Source: Bin80 sp965220935 (GTDB taxonomy: Bacteria > Bacteroidota > Rhodothermia > Rhodothermales > Bin80). Taken from it: a stretch of 64,000 nt of DNA. The stretch spans positions 3,658,001 to 3,722,000 of the forward strand of contig OZ244857.1 of assembly GCA_965220935.1 (NCBI GenBank), given 5' to 3'. Below are positions 59,613-64,000 of this stretch, one piece after another. Made by a program: the position numbers and the translations under genes. The stretch's first letter is position 1; each line of letters starts with the position of its first letter. Under the pieces are notes generated by a model. That model saw only the letters and a program-made list of their open reading frames with translations. It was not told where the DNA came from and ran no database searches.

Positions 59613-59852
59613 TCAGATCGTTTTGAAAAGCTTCTCCTTCCAGATGGCAAGGCCAAAATAGCCGAGCCCACCGATCGCAAGTGTACCCGTTGTCATCGCC
59701 TTATTTTCATCATTAATCCATGTACCGCCTTTATCTATACCTGGGTTATCTTTGCGGATTGCATCAATGATGTTGCTCCACTTCTTATAAAAAGTTGGCA
59801 TGATGGGAAGCAATGAATGAGTAATGATATCATCCTGCCCCATCGTAGGCAT
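59613..59852 (-). CDS. Small hypothetical protein with C-terminal hydrophobic segment
   Basis: A 79-residue open frame upstream of hsdM on the same strand. It has a hydrophobic stretch MTTGTLAIGGLGYFGLAIW near the end followed by basic residues. I do not recognise it. It might be real or the tail of a lost gene. Confidence 0.3.
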   Translation of the reverse strand: MPTMGQDDIITHSLLPIMPTFYKKWSNIIDAIRKDNPGIDKGGTWINDENKAMTTGTLAIGGLGYFGLAIWKEKLFKTI

Positions 59853-60119
59853 ATATCTGAATTAATAATCACAACATGCTCCATGATCTGTATATCCATT
59901 ATCCTTGAGTAGCCAACTAATTTCATCAAACTCTACCTACTGGAACACAGCTCAGTAGTAAATTTCTAACAATGATACAAGATCAGAGATATTACATGCA
60001 GATGTTGTCGATCGTGTTGATTGAATTTGCCATATAAGCTTCACTATCCTTATATTCCATGGTATTCATGACGGAGCGATTTGATCTGAGAATTACTCAT
60101 TTCTCCTGAATGTTGAATT

Positions 60120-60404
60120 TTGGTTGCGGATTGATGATTTTGACACTGACCGTAGCGATTTCCCCCTATTACGGATTCTACGACACCGATACAACGCAAG
60201 GTTTGGAGGGAAACAGCGCCTGAGTGAGGGGCAGATTTTAGCGGAATTGAGCACAGTAGAGACCTCTATGATCAAGCCCACTATCTGCTTCCATCCGAGG
60301 TGACCGATACGGGAGCACGCCTCTATCAGACGGTCGGACTGAAGATACAGCGTGAGACAGTGCTATTCAAAGAGAAGACTAGCAAGACTCCCAATCGGTC
60401 TTGA
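60120..60404 (+). pseudogene. Unidentified gene remnant (3' part)
   Basis: Coding-like sequence in two frames: LRHRYNARFGGKQRLSEGQI then, after a shift near 60245, HSRDLYDQAHYLLPSEVTDT, GARLYQTVGLKIQRETVLF and stop at 60404. The family is unknown to me. A small hairpin (CCCCT/AGGGG, 60418-60433) follows. The sequence between it and hsdM is featureless. Confidence 0.4.
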
Positions 60405-60470
60405 TTTTCATCGTTTTCCCCTGAAACAAGGGGACTATTAGTGTTCAGAATTCCTATATTTGATAGGTCT

Positions 60471-61050
60471 GTGTGCCACGAATATACAAGGAGGTGAGTC
60501 AATGACTTAACAAACTGTATGAGGGTAGGCCCCTCTCAACCGCTGTTCAGGCGGAGGTTGCAAACCGCCCGCAGCTGCTGCATTTAAGAGGTGTGGTGGT
60601 GCGCGTGTAGGGAAAAGGCAGGTATGGAACTTGTTAGGTGTGGGTTACAGAGTTGAACGAAAGTGAATCATGGATGAGGTGTCAAAACGAATTTAGACGA
60701 GTGTCAAAACTGGGGTTTCAGTCCTAACTCCAGGATAAGGTTAGCGGGGCCTCTGGCATAAACATGGCGAGACTGTGACCTGGGCCTTCATGCGGGACGT
60801 GGGATGCTAGCCTGACAAGCGGGCCGTACCCACTGAGTACCGATGCAACCCACAGGGGCGGCCCAGATCGTAGTAGTGACGAAGTTTCTGTAATGGGAAT
60901 GGAGCGAAGGGTCTGGACTGACATTGATCGCCCAACGAATGGAAGCGGTAGCAGTCGGAAGACTGTTTGCATAGGAAGAGCGGTATGAGTTGAGAGACTC
61001 ACGTACGGTTCTGTGAGGGTCCGGGGTGAAATTCCCCCGGGCTACTCGAC
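60471..61050 (+). mobile_element. Group II intron, ORF-less, copy 2
   Basis: A 580-nt group II intron core. It begins GTGTGCCACG (GUGYG consensus) and ends CTACTCGAC after a domain VI-like hairpin (CCGGGG...CCCCGG). Domain V is intact. Between are the EBS/domain I-III region and the AGTCGGAAGACTG motif usual just before domain V. The intron-encoded reverse transcriptase/maturase is absent; bacterial introns of full length are about 2-3 kb. It would need a protein from another copy to splice or move. Confidence 0.85.
60978..61011 (+). ncRNA. Group II intron domain V
   Basis: A 34-nt hairpin, GAGCGGTATGAGT, GAGA tetraloop region, ACTCACGTACGGTTC, with the catalytic AGC triad. 34 nt is the standard domain V length. 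Confidence 0.85.
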
Positions 61051-61323
61051 TTCAAATCTGAAACCGTCGAAGTCAGAATGATGTCATGTTTAGCCAAAGA
61101 CCGTTAATGAGTTGGTAAATAGATGGATGTCCCAATTAACTATTTGGACATGGAGGATGCGTTTACAGATGTCAAATCCTCAAGTCATAGTCCAGCCATG
61201 GATATGGTTTTCCATAAAAGGTGGAAGAGATCGGACAGGCGTTGAACAGACAAAAAGAAGGGAGTCCATTCAAAAATTGCAGGATGAGGTTTGCGTATAG
61301 ATTTTGATTTGGGCATTACACAT
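61051..61323. other. Short region between the group II intron and tnpB
   Basis: No gene seen. It probably contains the right end of the TnpB element at 61.3 kb, and any guide RNA, but the GGGAATTATATA end found in the other copies is not present here. Confidence 0.4.
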
Positions 61324-62556
61324 CTAATTACACAAATGGTGGTTAGATTCGGATTGACGCTTCAACACCCGTGCCTCTAAAAGAGGTCTTATGTAGGCTC
61401 CACATCCATTAAAGGACGCCAACCCCGACGCCCTGATGTTTAATGCAGCATTCAATTGATGATTACAGGACTGACACAAAAACGTACGTTGTGTCTTTCG
61501 GTTTTCCTTACTCACATGTCCACACTTGGAACACCTCTGGCTGGTATACAGTGGATGCACCTTGACAACCACCCCACGCTCTTCCAAATATCGTTTCAAC
61601 TGCCCCCACCCTGTTTCTCGGATGACACGATTCAATCCTGTTTTCTGCTTCACATTCTTTCCAGGGTTCTCTACCGTACCCTTGACGCTTGTTGTCATAT
61701 TTTTGGTTTTCAAGTCCTCCAACAAGATAAGATCCGATTGAATACTAATTCCCTTTGCAATGTGCATCAGATCATTCTGTCTTATGTTTGCAATTTCATG
61801 TTGATGCCTCCCAATGGTGTTAAGCAGTTTTCCGTACCGCTGACTTCCACGCTTACGCCTTGATAAACGCTTTTGAAGTTTCTTCACGCGTTGGACGTGA
61901 TGGGATGTATCCGTCAAATACCAGATATTCCCCATGCTATCGGCTACCTGCCCCACATTCCGATCTACTCCGATTCCTGGACCATCCATTTGACATTCCG
62001 CAGCATCTACCTCAAAGACAAGGGTCATGTACCACTTACCTTGATCCTCAAAGATACGTCCATATTTGGCCTTGTGATTGGGATACCTGTTCACGCGCTT
62101 CCAGTCCATTAACTTGATCTGAAGTCCACGCCTTAGACGGAAATAACCATTTTCTGAGAGGCGGTCATCAAGATCAATGGCAAAAGACTTTTTCGCCTTC
62201 CCTTTCTTCTTAAACGTTGGGTATGCCCTTGTTTTCTTAAAAAACTGTTTAAATGCATTTGATACATCCTGTAAATCCGTTCGAGTCAAGACGGCAGGAT
62301 ACGCTTTCAGCCATTGCACATCTTCCTTATACTTCCTATACCATTTACAGAGAGAGAAATAGGAGGATTCGGATTGCCCCGTTTCTTCATATTGCTTACT
62401 CAGATACGCTGCAGCAGCATTCCACAAATATCGATTCGCTCCTGCAAGTCCATTAATAAATTGGTATGATTTCTTACTCCCCCGGATCCGAAAACGAATC
62501 GTTACCTGTGAGCGTGAACCATAGTTGTTTTTCTTCTTTAAAGCCTTTGCGGACAT
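61324..62556 (-). CDS. tnpB: TnpB-family RNA-guided nuclease-like protein, third RuvC residue changed
   Basis: A 410-residue, full-length TnpB. It has the N-terminal helix-turn-helix and WED-like part, RuvC-I GPGIGVDRNVGQVADSMG with Asp, RuvC-II SDLILLEDLKTKNM with Glu, then TVENPGKNVKQKTGLNRVI, the zinc ribbon TSQRCSKCGHVSKENRKTQ and CQSC, and the RuvC-III block NHQLNAALNIRASG. TnpB normally has D-x-N-A-A there; here Gln (codon CAA) replaces Asp. This would be expected to weaken or abolish DNA cleavage while leaving RNA-guided binding possible. The frame is otherwise intact, unlike the other two copies. TnpB is encoded with its guide RNA at the element's 3' end. Confidence 0.93.
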   Translation of the reverse strand: MSAKALKKKNNYGSRSQVTIRFRIRGSKKSYQFINGLAGANRYLWNAAAAYLSKQYEETGQSESSYFSLCKWYRKYKEDVQWLKAYPAVLTRTDLQDVSNAFKQFFKKTRAYPTFKKKGKAKKSFAIDLDDRLSENGYFRLRRGLQIKLMDWKRVNRYPNHKAKYGRIFEDQGKWYMTLVFEVDAAECQMDGPGIGVDRNVGQVADSMGNIWYLTDTSHHVQRVKKLQKRLSRRKRGSQRYGKLLNTIGRHQHEIANIRQNDLMHIAKGISIQSDLILLEDLKTKNMTTSVKGTVENPGKNVKQKTGLNRVIRETGWGQLKRYLEERGVVVKVHPLYTSQRCSKCGHVSKENRKTQRTFLCQSCNHQLNAALNIRASGLASFNGCGAYIRPLLEARVLKRQSESNHHLCN

Positions 62557-62680
62557 AGGATTAAGTGTAAGTTGATGTTATGGTAAGTGATAGGGTAGAT
62601 TCGCAGTTATCCTATTGTGTCCGTTAGACTCAACAGCGTTGAAAAAGTTTACCGTGCGTAAAACATTCTATATAATTCCC
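61324..62680 (-). mobile_element. TnpB-type insertion element, copy 3
   Basis: The upstream end reads GGGAATTATATA (RC of 62669-62680) and shares GACACAATAGGATA, CTACCCTAT and CTTACCATAACATCAACTTA with the element at 27431-28774. No tnpA is present. The right boundary is unclear. Confidence 0.75.
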
Positions 62681-62820
62681 TTTGATTTCATCCATAACCG
62701 TCAGAAAACCGTAAAAGAGTGTTGATACGAAAAAGTGTATTTTGATGTCTTCGTTTGACTGATACCGAGTTTTGCTGACAATCAAGATTAGGTGTTTGAT
62801 CTATTGAAATATCAGTTCTG
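62557..62820. other. TnpB element left end and promoter region of the C5 methyltransferase
   Basis: It includes the conserved element left end up to 62680 (with a hairpin TAGGGTAG...CTATCC-type pairing at about 62590-62620) and 140 bp upstream of the methyltransferase. Confidence 0.45.
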
Positions 62821-63870
62821 ATGCCCTCAATAAAGGCTTTTGATATGTTTTGTGGTGTAGGAGGATTATCCTATGGCTTAAAGATGGCCGGAATCCCTGT
62901 TGTCGCTGGACTGGACAGTGATGCAACATGTCGTTATGCTTTTGAGCAAAACTGTAAAGCAAAATTTGTCCACACCGATATCGAAAAATTTAGTTATTCA
63001 GATATTTCCAATTATTTCAATGGAGTTAAGTACCGAGTTCTTGTTGGATGTGCACCATGTCAGCCGTTTTCAGCTCATACGGCCAAGATTGGAATTGCTC
63101 GGAAAGATGATAAGAGGTGGAATCTGATTCATGAATTTATGCGATTTATCTCTGACGGAAGACCAGAAATTGTTTCAATGGAAAATGTCCCGAGACTCAG
63201 AAAAGAAGATGTATACTTGGAGTTTAAAGAGTCATTGAAAAACTTGGGGTATTATGTCAGAGATGGGGTGGTTGATTGTGAATACTTTGAAGTACCACAA
63301 AAGCGCCGACGATTAGTTTTACTGGCTTCGTTACTTGATGATATATCTTTGCCTGAGAAAACGGTCAGCAAGCCAGTCACTGTTAGAGCATCCATTGAGC
63401 ATCTGAACCCCCTTAACAAGGGCAAAGCTAGTCCCATGGATCCTTTACATGTGTGCAGAAATTTATCCCCCCTTAATTTGAAACGACTACAGGCCTCAGT
63501 TCCATCTGGAACATGGAGAGATTGGCCCGAAGATTTACTGTTGGAGTGCCATAGAAAAAGTAGCGGCGAAACGTACTCTTGCGTTTACGGGCGAATGAGC
63601 TGGGATATGCCGTCACCAACAATTACGACTCATTTTAATTCTTACGGTTCTGGTCGTTTTGGTCATCCAGAGCAGGATAGAGGCTTGAGCATACGGGAAG
63701 GATCTATTTTACAATCCTTTCCCGAGGATTATAAATTCTTCCCCAAGGATCAGCCACTTTCCATGTCTATATTAGCACGCCATATTGGCAATGCTGTTCC
63801 TCCCTTACTGGGGAAAGCAATTGGAAAAACGATCGTTAAACATATCAAGAGATTTGATAGGAAGCAATGA
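62821..63870 (+). CDS. DNA (cytosine-5) methyltransferase
   Basis: A 349-residue C5 methyltransferase. Motif I FDMFCGVGGLSYGLKMAG at residue 7, motif IV VGCAPCQPFSAHT with the catalytic Cys near residue 80, motif VI VSMENVPRL near 120, motif VIII QKRRRLVLLAS near 161, motifs IX-X ending ARHIGNAVPPLLGKAIG near 325. The target-recognition region lies between motifs VIII and IX (about 200-270). It should methylate cytosine at an unknown site. Its stop overlaps the start of a GHKL ATPase gene by 4 bp (ATGA), indicating an operon and a multi-gene restriction or defence system that continues past the window. Confidence 0.95.
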   Translation: MPSIKAFDMFCGVGGLSYGLKMAGIPVVAGLDSDATCRYAFEQNCKAKFVHTDIEKFSYSDISNYFNGVKYRVLVGCAPCQPFSAHTAKIGIARKDDKRWNLIHEFMRFISDGRPEIVSMENVPRLRKEDVYLEFKESLKNLGYYVRDGVVDCEYFEVPQKRRRLVLLASLLDDISLPEKTVSKPVTVRASIEHLNPLNKGKASPMDPLHVCRNLSPLNLKRLQASVPSGTWRDWPEDLLLECHRKSSGETYSCVYGRMSWDMPSPTITTHFNSYGSGRFGHPEQDRGLSIREGSILQSFPEDYKFFPKDQPLSMSILARHIGNAVPPLLGKAIGKTIVKHIKRFDRKQ

Positions 63871-64000
63871 GTGATACGCCTAGATACAAAATGACGCTGA
63901 GCCTCAATGTCCTTCGTCATCTGGGCATCGGGCTCTATTCCAACGTACCAGCCGTGTTGTCTGAACTCGTAGCTAATTCCTGGGATGCTGATGCGACAAG
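63867..64000 (+). CDS. GHKL (Hsp90/MutL/MORC-like) ATPase, partial
   Basis: The first 44 codons of a gene cut by the window end. YSNVPAVLSELVANSWDADA matches the N-box of GHKL ATPases, where the E..N pair binds magnesium-ATP, and fits the HATPase_c_3/MORC/MutL-like type. MutL/MORC-like GHKL proteins are known components of some restriction-modification loci alongside C5 methyltransferases. Coupled by ATGA to the methyltransferase. Confidence 0.8.
   Translation, partial: MSDTPRYKMTLSLNVLRHLGIGLYSNVPAVLSELVANSWDADAT

Noticed and set aside
1..64000. CRISPR arrays and tRNA/rRNA genes
   Set aside because: I looked for short regularly spaced direct repeats and for tRNA arms; the only regular repeats are protein-coding (fibronectin-III and He_PIG units).

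Overview
The window looks like a chromosomal segment of a Bacteroidota/Rhodothermota-type bacterium. The signs are a SusC/SusD outer-membrane pair next to an FG-GAP/ASPIC-UnbV lipoprotein, several secreted proteins ending in a type IX secretion (T9SS) sorting domain with the NYPNPF motif, and weak or absent Shine-Dalgarno sites. Housekeeping genes (ychF, nusB, moeA) are thinly spread through a very accessory-rich stretch. Decay is widespread: a Sel1-repeat gene, an AbiE toxin-antitoxin pair, an IS110-type transposase, two TnpB copies, a beta-propeller protein and a T9SS tail are all broken.

Layout. 0-5 kb: broken Sel1 gene, a 261-bp MITE, and a type ISP/IIG-like restriction-modification gene split by a G10 tract. 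5-8.3 kb: ychF and a decayed abiEi-abiEii pair. 8.8-12.9 kb: a translationally coupled pair, PHP-SMC-like ATPase plus AlbA_2/GHKL protein, a candidate defence cassette. 13.7-22.2 kb: susC-susD-CRTAC1-like nutrient uptake locus. 22.5-24.8 kb: dead IS110/IS1111-type element, a small envelope protein and the second MITE copy. 25.2-27.4 kb: nusB and moeA, divergent around an AT-rich gap with DnaA-box-like sites. 27.4-34 kb: TnpB element, a BglII-like restriction-modification pair, a broken propeller gene and an IS remnant. 34.8-42.5 kb: a giant fibronectin-III surface protein whose signal peptide is separated from the body by a C16 tract. 44-49.5 kb: a truncated Trb-type type IV secretion operon (trbC-D-E-J-L-F). 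49.9-53.4 kb: a second Calx-beta/putative-Ig surface protein. 53.9-61 kb: two ORF-less group II introns, a photolyase-family gene and hsdM-hsdS without hsdR. 61.3-64 kb: an intact-length TnpB with an altered third catalytic residue, a C5 DNA methyltransferase and the start of a GHKL ATPase.

The strongest signals are (1) two coding homopolymer tracts, one in a restriction-modification gene and one just after the signal peptide of a 2,580-residue adhesin, each with the two halves of the gene open in different frames, which is the layout of phase-variable contingency loci; (2) the PHP-ATPase/AlbA_2 cassette; (3) a matched pair of 261-bp MITEs in opposite orientation, each with a 6-bp target duplication; (4) group II introns reduced to the ribozyme; and (5) an IS family whose TnpB lies between near-perfect inverted ends. 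All functions are inferred from motifs and layout; no database search was run.
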